Source: Clonostachys chloroleuca (taxonomy: Eukaryota; Ascomycota; Sordariomycetes; Hypocreales; Bionectriaceae). Taken from it: a stretch of 64,000 bases of DNA. The DNA lies in contig JBANAY010000003.1 in NCBI GenBank assembly GCA_037952775.1, forward strand, positions 1,860,001-1,924,000, given 5' to 3'. The notes beneath the pieces were generated by a model that did no database searches, had not been told where the DNA came from, and was given only the letters and a program-made list of their open reading frames with translations. The translations under genes were made by a program, and so were the position numbers. Below are positions 21,343 to 31,306 of this stretch, piece by piece; position 1 is the stretch's first letter, and every line of letters starts with the position of its first letter.

Positions 21343-22464
21343 ATGGCTACAGATCTGGAACAGCTGCTCGAGATGGGCTTTGACAAGGCCCGAGCCGAGC
21401 TTGCCGTTAAGAGACCGGGTGGCCGTACGCCAAGACCCCACATCCCATTCAATCTGGACTCATGAGTTGCTCACTGGTTGTATAGTTCAAGGCGCGCTGG
21501 AGTGGCTGGAGAAGAACGAGGACAAGCCTATTGATGAGCTTCAGGCCGATGCTGCTGAGGAGGATGACGATGCAGCTACCCAGGCCAAGATTGCCGAGCT
21601 GGAGACCGGCCAGGCCAAGTCCATGGTCTGCAATGAGTGTGGCAAGAAGTTCAGGAGCATCAATGCGGCTGAATTTCATGCTTCGAAGACGTACGTGCCA
21701 TGATCTTGAAGTCATGTTCAGATTCTTATTTGAGATTTAATTTGCTAATATGTTTGTTATCAGTGAGCACACCGACTTCTCAGAGTCAACGGAGGAGATT
21801 GCTCCCTTGACTGAGGAAGAGAAGAAGGCTAAACTGGAGGAGCTTAGAGAGCGAGTCAGAGCTAAGAAAACTGCAGCATCAGTCAAAGATAAAGAGGAAG
21901 CAAAAGAGAACGAGGTATGTTTTAAAGTACATTGAACCTCAAGCCCAGCACATACTTATATCACACCAGAGAATTCGCCAGAAGTCCACCAAGGAATCTC
22001 AGGAAGCCAAGGAGGAGCTCCAGCGCAAGGAACAGATGAAGGAGGCAGCTCGCAAGCGCCAGGAGAAGCTCGACGATATCGAGGCCAAGAAGCGCATCAA
22101 GGCAAAGATTGAGGCTGACAAGGCCGAGCGCCGGCGTATTGCAGAGGAGGCCAAGGCAGCTCGTGAAGGACGCCTTCCCGACGCGGCTCCCGCGACAGCT
22201 CCTCCTGCTGCGGCTCCCAAGCCCAAATCGAACCACAACGAGGCCAGGCTCAGACTGCAGACTGACTCGGGAAATATTGTCAAGACCTTATCTGCTGAGA
22301 CCACCTTGTTTGAGGTTGCGCAGCAGCTACAGAGTGAGACTGGGGCAGCTGTAACCAGCTTTACGATGACGTTCCCTCGCAAGGTATTCCAGGGAGATAC
22401 GGACATGTCTAAGACTCTCAAAGAGGCTGGGCTCGTGCCATCTGCTGTCTTAATTGTCAAATAG
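21343..22464 (+). CDS. UBA-UBX domain protein with C2H2-like finger (UBXN1/SAKS1-like)
   Basis: Four exons (21343-21424, 21486-21690, 21764-21914, 21970-22464) encode 310 residues. The N-terminus MATDLEQLLEMGFDKARAEL with PGGLQGALEWLEKNED is a UBA domain. Next comes an acidic linker, a C2H2-like finger (VCNECGKKFRSINAAEFHAS..EH), a long charged coiled coil (EEEKKAKLEELRERVRAKK to EADKAERRRIAEEAK), and a C-terminal UBX domain starting ARLRLQTDSG and ending VPSAVLIVK. UBX domains bind p97/Cdc48 and the UBA binds ubiquitin, so this is a Cdc48 cofactor in protein quality control. The first intron uses a GTACGC donor; this choice is favoured because it restores GGLQGALEWL exactly. Confidence 0.9.
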
Positions 22465-22924
22465 AGTTGAGATCTAGGCACGGGATTGGGATAAAATCAA
22501 TTGGGTGCATGTGACAGCGGCGTTGTAGCGGTGAGTAGTTGAAAGAGAACAGATTTCTGCATCTATCGACGTCTTGGGGGTTCAAAATGGGATAGGAATA
22601 TGGAAAGGCTGGTGGTAGTAAACCTTTCACACAGACAAAATTTCACCTGATCATGAGCAGCACCGAAAATCATTGTGAGACTGACCATCCCTAGGTCCGA
22701 TTCGTTACTTTTCAGAGTCTTTAAATTGACCAATTCCTTCCCCGCATGAACTCCGTCATTCAGGGCATGCCACGCATCATCATTTAATGTGAACGAGTCT
22801 ACCCTTCCCAGATAGTGAGACATATCCTGCCCTCCCCATCTTGTATGATCGATCGATTCTGAACCCCGAAACGATGCAGTTGAAGTACAAAGAAGCAAGA
22901 AAACAGCCGTCGAGATTTGGCTTT

Positions 22925-23510
22925 TTAGTCGAAGAGACCGAAACCCATATCCTCGTCGGACTCTTCCTTCTCTGTTCCAGTTGTCAGCCATGCAAGTTCC
23001 TCGCGGGCACGCAGCCGTCCAGGAGATCATGTACGAACCCTCTTCCTTGGCCTCCTCGGCGGGGGCGTCGTCACCACCAGCGGCGGCAGCACCACCGGCA
23101 GCGGCAGCGGGGGCAGCGCCGCCACCGGAGCCAACGTTGGTGAGCAGGTCCTTGACGTCCTTGCCCTCCAGAGCCTGTGAATCCAAACCCGTCAGTACAC
23201 ACAAAATTTCTTCGCAAGTCGGTGGTCGATATTTGGATTCGTGGTGGTTCGTACCTTGGCGAAGATGGAAGTCCAGATGGGCTCGACCTCCTCGACCTTA
23301 GCGGCCTTGATCAGGGTCTGGAGCTTGTCGGACTATTTTGTGCCAATTGCTGTCAGCTATTCCGGTGCTTCACTCTCAATGTTCCGGTGCGCGCCGTCCA
23401 TATATTGCGGGACGGCAGGCAGTCGCAGAAGCGAAACTTACGGTGATCTCAATACCCTCATCAGCGAGGATGAGGGCAGCGTAGGACGAAGCGAGCTCGG
23501 CGTGAGACAT
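22925..23510 (-). CDS. RPP1: 60S acidic ribosomal protein P1
   Basis: Four exons: 23510-23442, 23332-23255, 23174-23039 and 22971-22925, 109 residues. It begins [20 protein letters not shown], then [20 protein letters not shown], a Gly/Ala-rich hinge, and the invariant stalk tail [13 protein letters not shown], which binds and activates translational GTPases. P1/P2 dimers form the lateral stalk on the large ribosomal subunit with P0. The last intron (23038-22972, 67 bp) has an unusual GTTCGT donor and splits the C-terminal tail. If it were kept, the tail would be lost and the frame would run on to 22563. Length and sequence are normal for the family. Confidence 0.95.
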
Positions 23511-24766
23511 TGTGATTGTGTTAGTCGGCGGACTTTGGGAGTTGAGAGAGTCGTCGACGTGGAGATCAATGTGGTTTGGGATATCGATTTAACACACCAG
23601 AAGGCTGACCACAGAAAATTACCCTGGTCGAAATTTCGCTTGGAGGGCTTCAAGACCTAATAGTGGAGTGGTGAAATAGATTTTCCGACCTCCGGGCATT
23701 TTTTGTGCGCTCGCAGCTGAGGTAGTGCTTGCATGATTGGCTGGCGGGGCCTGAACCTTTTAAGTGGGGTAGGTAAGGTTGATGCCGGTACTCGACGACG
23801 GCTTGCTGCATAGAGCAACCTGCATGCCTTTTGGTCTGGACTTACAAATGGTTACGGAGACAAGGCGACGCTTAAGAAGCGATGATAAGTCCGGGATACA
23901 CTATGGCCGCTGAGGTTGAATAAGAATGTCTTCCTCTCAAGAAAACAGTAATTGATGGTGTACACCCTTATCAACTTCTACTGCCAGGCCCCTTGGGCGC
24001 GGTAGACAAGCATCCGCGACGATGACATCGCCTTGCATGACTATCTCTCAGCTGCTGCCTACACCACACTCACTCATCAGGATGAACTGCATATGGTTGA
24101 GTAGTCAGTCAGCGGCCGCTCATCTTTTCGGCGAGAGATTTTGACTTCACGCTTGGTTGTGTCATCGCTAGACGGCAAACCCAATTGCCTAAAGCAGCTA
24201 ATCGCATTTGTAGGGCCTTTGCGCCAAGGCCTGGAACTCCAGAACCTAAAATATCCCGCCTACATCATGCTTTTGGCAGCATCGGTACGTACCGGCCGGT
24301 GATGCAGCACCTCAGCGCCAGCATCAATTGAACCCCACCATCAAACGGGGCCGTCACCCCTCCATTGTCGTCAGTGGGCGATAAATCGTAGCTTGTCTGC
24401 CCCGAGGGCCTAGAATGACCATCTCCTTGCCACCCCCTAGCATCGGCAAAGCGCCATATAACATCGGCTGTTGATGCACTCTTTCATCACCTGGACTTTG
24501 CAGCACAGTTATCCTTGACGACTGGAGCCATTGAGCTCATCGATCCACCTGCTTAGCGATACCACCCCACGTGCCCGACCGACCCCGTAGCTTAGGGAGC
24601 CTCAGCTTCCATCCACGACCGACGACTGCCTGCTTGATACCAGCCGAGAGCGATAAGAACGTTGCAACATAGGGTTTGCGCAATCTTTCCCCGATCAACC
24701 ATCCCTTCTTAAGCTTATCAATACTTCCCTTTTCTTTCCATTTCGGATACGTCTTTCGCGTGCGCA
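23511..24766. other. Intergenic: divergent promoters of P1 and DUF2408 genes
   Basis: About 1.25 kb without a supported gene. It carries the ribosomal-protein promoter on the left and a T/C-rich leader before 24767. No RNA gene was found. Confidence 0.45.
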
Positions 24767-26369
24767 ATGGACACACCTGCAGTGCCCGCTCCCCGGGATG
24801 CTCGGGAGGCGGCTGTCCTAGAACGGCTGACGGTGATACGAGACCAGCTTCTGCTATTGAAGCGCGATAGAACAACGTACATTCGCAGCCAGGATGTCAT
24901 CCCGCTATACGATCAGACCGTTGAGCAGGTTAGAGAACTGAAGACGATCCGGGCCGAGACCGGAAGCAAAGAAGAGAATAGAGGTGCGACCGTCTCTCTA
25001 CAACCCATCTGGCTTGATTTCTGGACTGTGGACTAACACAATCTCCTTGGACAGTCGATAGGGTCATGGAAAGCTGTTTCCAGCTCCTGTCGCTTTTCTA
25101 CCTCACTGTCGGCAGGAATAATGAAGCGCCAGCAGCCTATGCCTTGACGTCGACCATCAAGCGATTACTGGATCACCTAACCGAGTCCGACCTGTACTCG
25201 GCCAAAGACTTGGAGAGCATTAGCTCAACCTTGACAAAACTCGCCACCCTGCTGAACGAGCCATCTGACGGCGAAGACTCGGAGAAGCAGCACTGGCCCT
25301 ATCTTGTTGAGATGGTGAAGAACCGGGTCGAGCTTTGTCAAGCAACCACGGCAAAGCTCCAACAAAGACTAGAAAGATTTGGAGAATGCTTGCTGTCTAA
25401 GCACGAAAGGATCATCTCTATCTTGCGCTCGATTTCCTTGGCCAATACGAAGTCCAAAGTAGGTCCTTCATGGCTCATGTCTACATTGCATTAGTAATCT
25501 TTCCCTAACGGTCTACAGTTCCCGACGCATGAGGTAGAAAGGCTTCGAAATAAGCTGCTCGAGATTGGCGAATCGCGCACAGACGGGAAATTCTGCGCGG
25601 TGGATGGGTCCGAGCCTCTAGGGCAGGCAGAGGTCACAGAGGTGTACAACCGATGCCTCAAATGGGCTGACCTGGTTCTTGAACGGTGCGTACTTTGACA
25701 CCGCCATCCCCAGGAAAGCGTCAAGTATCTAACAAGCGATGACAGAAAGGGTGTTATGGGAGAACAGTGGAAGCCAATTTATGAGACTTTGAGAAGTATC
25801 CGGGGCGAGCTAGAGAAGCTATCGCTAACTCAAGCGTGGTCCCTGCGAGAAACAGATCTTTATGACTTCCAGCGCCAACTGGATAAGATCGATGAGAGCC
25901 GGCAAGGTGGTAACTTTTATGACGAGAGAGGTAGACCGGCGGACCTCTGGACGCAGCGAACTCTGCTATACCTGACGAGGCGGTGCTATGCCCATATTTA
26001 CCAACTCATGATCGCATCCGAACCGGTATCGGAGGCGCTCTTGCCAGTTTACAACCAACTACAGACGCTGAAGAGGTGCCTCCGCGAAGTGCAGGACAGC
26101 GGTGGAATATCATCTGCCCGCGAGCTTTATCCATACAGTATGAAGGTAGGACACAGCACAGCATGGGATGTTGAGGTTGGTGTTCTTGTTTCTAACTCGT
26201 CTTTTAGATCACATCTTTGGATAACATGAGAGTTGACGGGAAGTTTGTCGTGAACGGCGATATTCCAGAAGGTCAGGGAAGCGTAAGCGAGCTGCTGGCA
26301 GAGTGCTTTGATATCATTTATGAGCTGCGGGTAACAGCTACGGAAGGCTCGCCTGAACAACATCCCTGA
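24767..26369 (+). CDS. DUF2408 family protein
   Basis: Five exons (24767-24983, 25055-25458, 25519-25685, 25746-26145, 26208-26369) yield 449 residues; each joint keeps frame and has GT-AG ends. Recognisable stretches are LERLTVIRDQLLLLKRDRTTYI, ESCFQLLSLFYLTVGRNNEAPAAYA, GEQWKPIYETLRSIRGELEKL, TLLYLTRRCYAHIYQLM and SLDNMRVDGKFVVNGDIPEGQG. These match my memory of the fungal DUF2408 family, an all-helical protein of unknown function. There is no signal peptide or membrane segment, so it is probably cytosolic. The family call is from memory and should be tested by a profile search; the gene model itself is firm. Confidence 0.82.
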
Positions 26370-27056
26370 GATGGACCAGCTGCGATGACGCTGTTTGATT
26401 TTGGCGCCGAACCCATCTGAGCATCTGATATCTAATGGTTAACGGAGTATCGGTGCGCCGTGGCAGTGCTGGGAATATAGAATATTGATTCCTCCTCTTC
26501 ATGATGTCCGGCTGGGAAGGCGTCTATCTCTTATGTCTGTTATAGTTAGAATTGAACAAGATCGCTCTTACCTGACGTTACGTTTGCCGGTCGCGCCAAC
26601 AATTTGTGACGCTGTTCAAATGCGAGATCTGGCCACACCGGCTTCAGGGTAGGGTGTTCCACCTCGACTTAACGCTATCTCCTCTCGTATATATACCTTG
26701 CTTCACCTATTCCGGCTGACAACATAGCCTGGACTAGCCCTTTGCCTGGGTCTAATTCATTCGCTCGAGAGTGCTCCATTGCATCTGTGGCGGCTAAGTG
26801 GCGGTGGTTCCCCAAAGTGAGGCAGCAACAGCCTCAAGACCCTCGTCGACGGGCCTATATAAGTTATGGAACCAAGTTTGCGACTCTGAGCTTCGTGAGA
26901 AAGACATGAAGCGGAGAACATTCCTTACAAGGACGATAGAGGTGGTGTCAAAGAGCAGATACAACAAAATAGAACCTTGCTCCTTATGTGGTAGCTGAAT
27001 CACCATACCTTGATCATTGTCAATACACTATAATATCACCTCTCATACAGTTTTCC
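26370..27056. other. Convergent intergenic region
   Basis: Shared 3' region of the DUF2408 gene and the minus-strand hydrolase. Small overlapping frames at 26794-27006 on both strands look like chance. Confidence 0.45.
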
Positions 27057-27950
27057 TTACTTCTTTTCAGCCTGTATGAACCTCGGAATCAACCGAACGA
27101 ACTCCTCCAGCCCATCCACAAAGCACACATGCCCAGCATCCGGAATAACAACCAACTCAACCTTCCCCGTCTTCCCCGCCTCCCTGAACCCCTCCTCGAC
27201 CTGCGCCCTCATATCCTCCATGGTCTGCGGGAGATTCGCATCCTTCTCGCCGACGACGCACACGGCCTCCTCCACCGCCCCGCCGACCCTACGCAGCAGC
27301 GGCCGCAGGTCAAACGACCTGCTCGCGAGCGCGTGGCAGCACGTCTCCATCCCGTCCAAGCTCGTCCGCATCACGATCCGCCGCATCCGCTCCGCCTCCT
27401 TCGGGTGGCCCTCGAGCCAGGCGTCCCCGAACCACCGCCGCAGCGTCGCTTCTGTGTTGCCCTCCATGCCGCCCTCCTCGCGCGCCGAGGCGACGCGGGG
27501 GCCGAACGGGTCCTCCACGCCAGCATTGAGGGGGGAGCAGGTGATGGTGTCGCAGACGACGAGCTTCTTAACGACGCCCGGGTGCGACGTGGCGAAGAAG
27601 ATGCCCGCGGCCGCGCCCATGGACACGCCGATCCAGGCCCACAGTTTCGAGATCCCCAGGGCGTCGAGCATGTAGGCGACGTCCTCGACCATGGAGTCGA
27701 AGGTCGTGGTGGTGAGGTCGGCGGGCGCGGAGGAGTCGCCGTGGCCCGGCTGGTCGTAGCGGAGGGTGCGGAGCCCGGCGTGGTTGAGGACGGGGACGAT
27801 GTGGTCCCATACGGCGATGTTGGTGCATAGGGGGTTGGAGAGGAGGACTACGGGGCCGCCTTCGGGGGACTCGTCCAGCAGGTATGCTAGCAGTCTGTTG
27901 TCTGGGAGGCTAAGCTGCCTAATGATAGGCGTTTCTGGCTTGGCTGACAT
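27057..27950 (-). CDS. Alpha/beta hydrolase, 3-oxoadipate enol-lactonase-like
   Basis: Single exon, 297 residues. It has SLPDNRLLAYLLDE at the N-terminus, RTLRYDQPGHGDSS before the lid, the nucleophile elbow GVSMGAAAG (Ser110), an acid residue near 237 (VVGEKDANLP) and the base His274 in DAGHVCFVD. The overall order is that of PcaD-like enol-lactonases and related C-C hydrolases, which open a lactone ring in aromatic catabolism. No other beta-ketoadipate-pathway gene lies nearby, so the true substrate may differ. There is no signal peptide. The third positions of codons are nearly all G or C, producing long chance frames on the opposite strand, which I do not accept. Confidence 0.88.
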   Translation of the reverse strand: MSAKPETPIIRQLSLPDNRLLAYLLDESPEGGPVVLLSNPLCTNIAVWDHIVPVLNHAGLRTLRYDQPGHGDSSAPADLTTTTFDSMVEDVAYMLDALGISKLWAWIGVSMGAAAGIFFATSHPGVVKKLVVCDTITCSPLNAGVEDPFGPRVASAREEGGMEGNTEATLRRWFGDAWLEGHPKEAERMRRIVMRTSLDGMETCCHALASRSFDLRPLLRRVGGAVEEAVCVVGEKDANLPQTMEDMRAQVEEGFREAGKTGKVELVVIPDAGHVCFVDGLEEFVRLIPRFIQAEKK

Positions 27951-28636
27951 ATCTGCGAATAGTTCTTGTAAAGATTGTAAAGCTGGACTAGGGGTAAAAG
28001 TTAGAAGAGATGGAGATAGGGTTTTGCGAAGTACGAGTTGTGAGATTAGGATATATATATAAGGAGGGCAATATTAGTACCTAGAATAGGTAGTTTACAA
28101 GTCTTGTCTGTCCCCTTTGACACGGAAGACAAGGAGCCAGCCCGGATCTGATGATACGGCATCATGATGAAGCAATTACACGCCTATCAAAGTGGGGTCG
28201 GCGGCCATTCCCAGCATTCATTCGACCGCGCTTGTCTCACCCCGCACGGCTTCACCCTCTCAGATGCCGTCAAGCTATATCCGGCGGTGTGCCAGACGAT
28301 AATATAGGACGAAGCTATGCCTATTTATTTACCCTCACCTCCCCCTGACCCCTCCCCAACATGATGCTGCTCTGGGCTAATCTAGGCAAGCCCCTGCCTC
28401 AAGAACGCCGGAATCATCGGGCCCGGCGCTGCCCCGCCCGGCATCTCAGTCCGGAGCCGTGGCTCCGGGTTCAATCCTGCCAGGGGTCTTTATCCTCATG
28501 GTTCTCACTCTTCCCCAGTTGGCAAACAAACCACCAGGACGAGAGCCAGGCGTTTTATGACACCAATCACGCACGCACCCTCCTTCCACCTGGCTACAGA
28601 TATCGGTTTTCCGTTTTGCTCTCCAACGATCACATA
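27951..28636. other. Intergenic upstream of hydrolase and tRNA
   Basis: Contains the hydrolase promoter. At 28452-28469 there is a near-perfect hairpin (CCGGAGCC-GT-GGCTCCGG) followed by GGGTTCAATCC, which resembles a pol III B box, but no cloverleaf can be closed, so it is at best a tRNA relic. Confidence 0.4.
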
Positions 28637-28708
28637 TCCGGTATGGTGTAGTGGCTAACATCGCTCGCTCTCACCGAGCAGCCCTGGGTTCGATTCCCAG
28701 TACCGGAG
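28637..28708 (+). tRNA. tRNA-Glu(CUC)
   Basis: A 72 nt cloverleaf closes well: acceptor stem TCCGGTA pairs with TACCGGA with discriminator G. The D arm GGTGTAGTGGCTAACATC contains the A box, the anticodon stem GCTCG/CGAGC encloses the loop CTCTCAC with anticodon CTC, and the T arm CTGGGTTCGATTCCCAG contains the B box. No intron. A T-rich pol III terminator follows at about 28711 (TTCTTTTTG). CUC reads GAG, the favoured Glu codon in GC-rich fungal genes. Confidence 0.95.
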
Positions 28709-29040
28709 TATTCTTTTTGTTTTGCCGATTTTCCTCTGAGCTAAGGATTATATTTCATCGAACTTCGTAGTTTTGGTTTTTTTTTGTGATTTCGCTTTAT
28801 TTGTTGATGTATCTCTGAGGTGCTGCTTTGTTACATCGCTGCTTGGCTTGCTATTGAACCCTTGCACGTTTTTCCTCGTTGGGAACTTGGTCCAATGTCA
28901 GAACGGCATCACTGGCAAACGAGATGGAATTATTAATCGAGGAGAACACAAAATCTGTCATTTCCAAATGCCAGCGGGCATGTATCCTATCCTAGAAAAA
29001 AGGGTATCATAAAAATCCACAACCTCCCACGAGGCCCGCC
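28709..29040. other. Intergenic after tRNA-Glu
   Basis: T-rich region including the tRNA terminator. No gene is supported. Confidence 0.45.
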
Positions 29041-29318
29041 GGCGATAGCGTAGGAGCATTGTCGCCAGAGTGAGGGCCCCGGCCCAAACCCGCCGTCCCA
29101 GCGATGGCGTAACGGCACTGTCGCTGTCGAAGTTTCCTCATCCGCGAAGAAGGGTTATGTTCGGCTGACAGCGAATAAGAACTCGAGTGGGAGTACATAT
29201 CGCAGTACTTGTATTTCAACAAGGGTTGTCAAGTTTATCCTGACACTGTACCCAAGTCGCTTCCGAAGAGAGAAAACCGGTCCATTCACTGCCGAGATAG
29301 CGCAGAGGCATTGTCTCT
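29041..29318. repeat. Three copies of a 26 bp hairpin-forming repeat with covarying stem
   Basis: Copies lie at 29041-29066, 29100-29125 and 29293-29318. All have the core GAT(A/G)GCG(T/C)A, then a variable 3 bp, then GCA(T/C)TGTC. The ends pair: GGCGA with TCGCC in copy 1, AGCGA with TCGCT in copy 2, and GAGA with TCTC in copy 3. Stem position 3 thus changes as a pair (C-G to A-T), as does position 1 (G-C to A-T). This suggests selection for a folded form, or copies of a palindromic element. Copies 1 and 2 also share CCCGCC just before them. On the minus strand the repeats encode variants of RQCxYAIAG, but in different frames. It does not match a known RNA family to my knowledge. Confidence 0.6.
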
Positions 29319-29589
29319 TGAGCGAACGAAGGGCACTCTCTCTCATCTCCCAGAGATTAGGAAGCAAAAGGGTTGGTGGTATTACAATCATTGAAGTCGT
29401 GAAACGTTTCCCGTTGATGAAGAAACGATGGAAAAGACATTAAAATAAATATATGGCGTTCAACAGTGAATCGTTGAAGTGCCAGGGTCGAAATAGCGAC
29501 AAGGAAATCAACCGCACTGGGCGATTGTTTGAATCTGGCAGCGGAGAATGCAAGATCTCCTAGATGCCAGATAGAAGAGAGAATTACTT

Positions 29590-31306
29590 TTAGTCGGAAG
29601 TCGTTCCGCGAAGGAATCCGAAGCCACGCTGGCGAGTCTCACGTCTTGCTGCGCCATCCTCAAACTCGCTTGATGAATCCAGGTCATGTAGCTTGCTGCT
29701 GGGTGGGTTGCCCACAATCTTGAGGGCAATCCACATGACAGCAGAGCTTAGGATGCTAATGCAGAGAATACCGATCATAACCAGGTTACTCTTGCGGTAC
29801 TGGTGTGGACCCTTGGCCGCATCCTCAGGCCAGCCTGAGTAAAGGGCGTATGTGGTGGTGACACTGCCCAGGTTGCCAAGTCCCGAAACAAGGGCAGTGG
29901 CGGCGGCGACCCCGACTTCGCCATGGCGCTTCTGGAAAACCTCGTTGCTCCATGCCATACAGTTTGGCACTGTAGGTCCGAGACCAAAGCCCACCATGAG
30001 TAGGCCTCCGTATCTTGCCCAGCCGTTGTTGGTTGCAAATGTGACGGTCAGGAGACCGGCGATTTGAATGCAGACGGCAAGGGAGAAGATGACGGCACGG
30101 TATTGATGGAATCGGTCCGAGATCGGCATAATGGTCAGAATAGCGATCAAGTCCATGATCCAGATTGGTGCAAACAACAAGCTGACCTCAATGGAACTGG
30201 CGGTGGGTTGGATAGCTGCAATGATAACCGACCCGTACAGCTGGGTGCCGATGCCAACACCGACAACACCGAAGTACATCATAGTAAGAGGCCAGAGCCG
30301 CCAATCAAGCAAAACCGCCACGAGATCCTTCAGATTCCAAGGCCGGGCGTGATACACGCGCTTGAGGTCCTGGTAGTGAACCACAGCATCCTGCCCCGTT
30401 AAGGCCTCTGGAGGTGCAGGAATCCAACGAGACAAGCCCGAACGCTCTCGCACCTGGCCTGGGATCAATGGGCGGTCAGGGAGCCACCAGATGAGGGCAA
30501 TGCTGAGTACGATGCCAACGAGACCGTAGATAAGAAACATCCAGCGAAACCCAACCAGGCCGCCTTTACCATCCATGAGCTGGAAACCGGCCGACACGAG
30601 ACCGACAACTGCGGCGGAGACCTGGGCGGCGCTGAAGTACATGCCGATCCTCTTTCCCGTACGCGAGGGCGGGTAGAAGAGAGTGAGATAATAGGACATT
30701 CCCGGCCACATTCCGGCAATGACGACACCCAAGAGGAAGCGGAGAAACTTCACACTCCATGCGCTCTGTACGGCGGCGAAGCAGGCACCGATAAGACTGG
30801 TGGCGAAGACTATCCTAGCCATCCAGATTCTGGGGCTGAGTTTGCTCATGACCAGGTTTGAAGGAAAATCGAAAACGACATATGCAACGTAGAACAAGGC
30901 CAGGGCAGTGGACACATCCTTTGCCGAAAGGTTGAGCATAGTCATCAAGTCATGGCCCTGCTGTTTGTTCATAGTCTGGGCAATGCCAATGTTGGAACGG
31001 ATGGCAGAACACAAGAAGTACAGGACCCAGAAGGCTAGATGGGCAGCTGGTCAGTATGGACATGGGAGGACAGACAAGAGAGGCGAAAAAGCTGGTACCT
31101 GGGATGATGCGAAGGTCGAGTTTCCTGTACACGCGTTCTACCGTTTCCACATCGAAGTCCTCGATCTGAGGTTGGCTGTTGCTGCGACCTTCAAGGTCCT
31201 CACCAACATCCTTCGGTACAGCAGAAATCCCCGCAGTCTCAATGACCGCTGACTTTTGGGGTTCGGCCATACTCTGACTTTGGGGCAATGGAAGCGCGTG
31301 CGACAA
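29590..31306 (-). CDS. MFS transporter, allantoate permease (DAL5)-like
   Basis: Two exons, 31306-31099 and 31034-29590, with a 64 bp intron (donor GTACCA, acceptor CTAG), give about 550 residues. The N-terminal tail is hydrophilic (VYRKLDLRIIPG), followed by WVLYFLCSAIRSNIG and 12 hydrophobic segments. The motif FDFPSNLVMSKLSPRIWMARI and WPGMSYYLTLFYP, TGKRIGMYFSA and GFRWMFLIYG segments are typical of the anion:cation symporter (Dal5/Tna1) subfamily. These carry ureides, nicotinic acid, biotin precursors and other carboxylates across the plasma membrane. The substrate cannot be told from sequence. An internal Met at residue 13 (MAEPQKSAVIE) is an alternative start. Confidence 0.9.

Noticed and set aside
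26988..27830. A 280-residue plus-strand frame opposite the enol-lactonase-like gene
   Set aside because: Arg/Pro-rich antisense of the real hydrolase, whose triad is clear.
29041..29318. A ribosomally made cyclic peptide (dikaritin-type) precursor
   Set aside because: YAIAG is close to the YAIG cores of ustiloxin-type precursors, but there are only three copies, in different frames, without a signal peptide or the modifying-enzyme genes nearby.
29293..29318. U4 snRNA 5' end
   Set aside because: GCGCAG.GGCA recalls U4, but the following sequence lacks the U4/U6 pairing region and the Sm site, and the motif occurs three times in short form.
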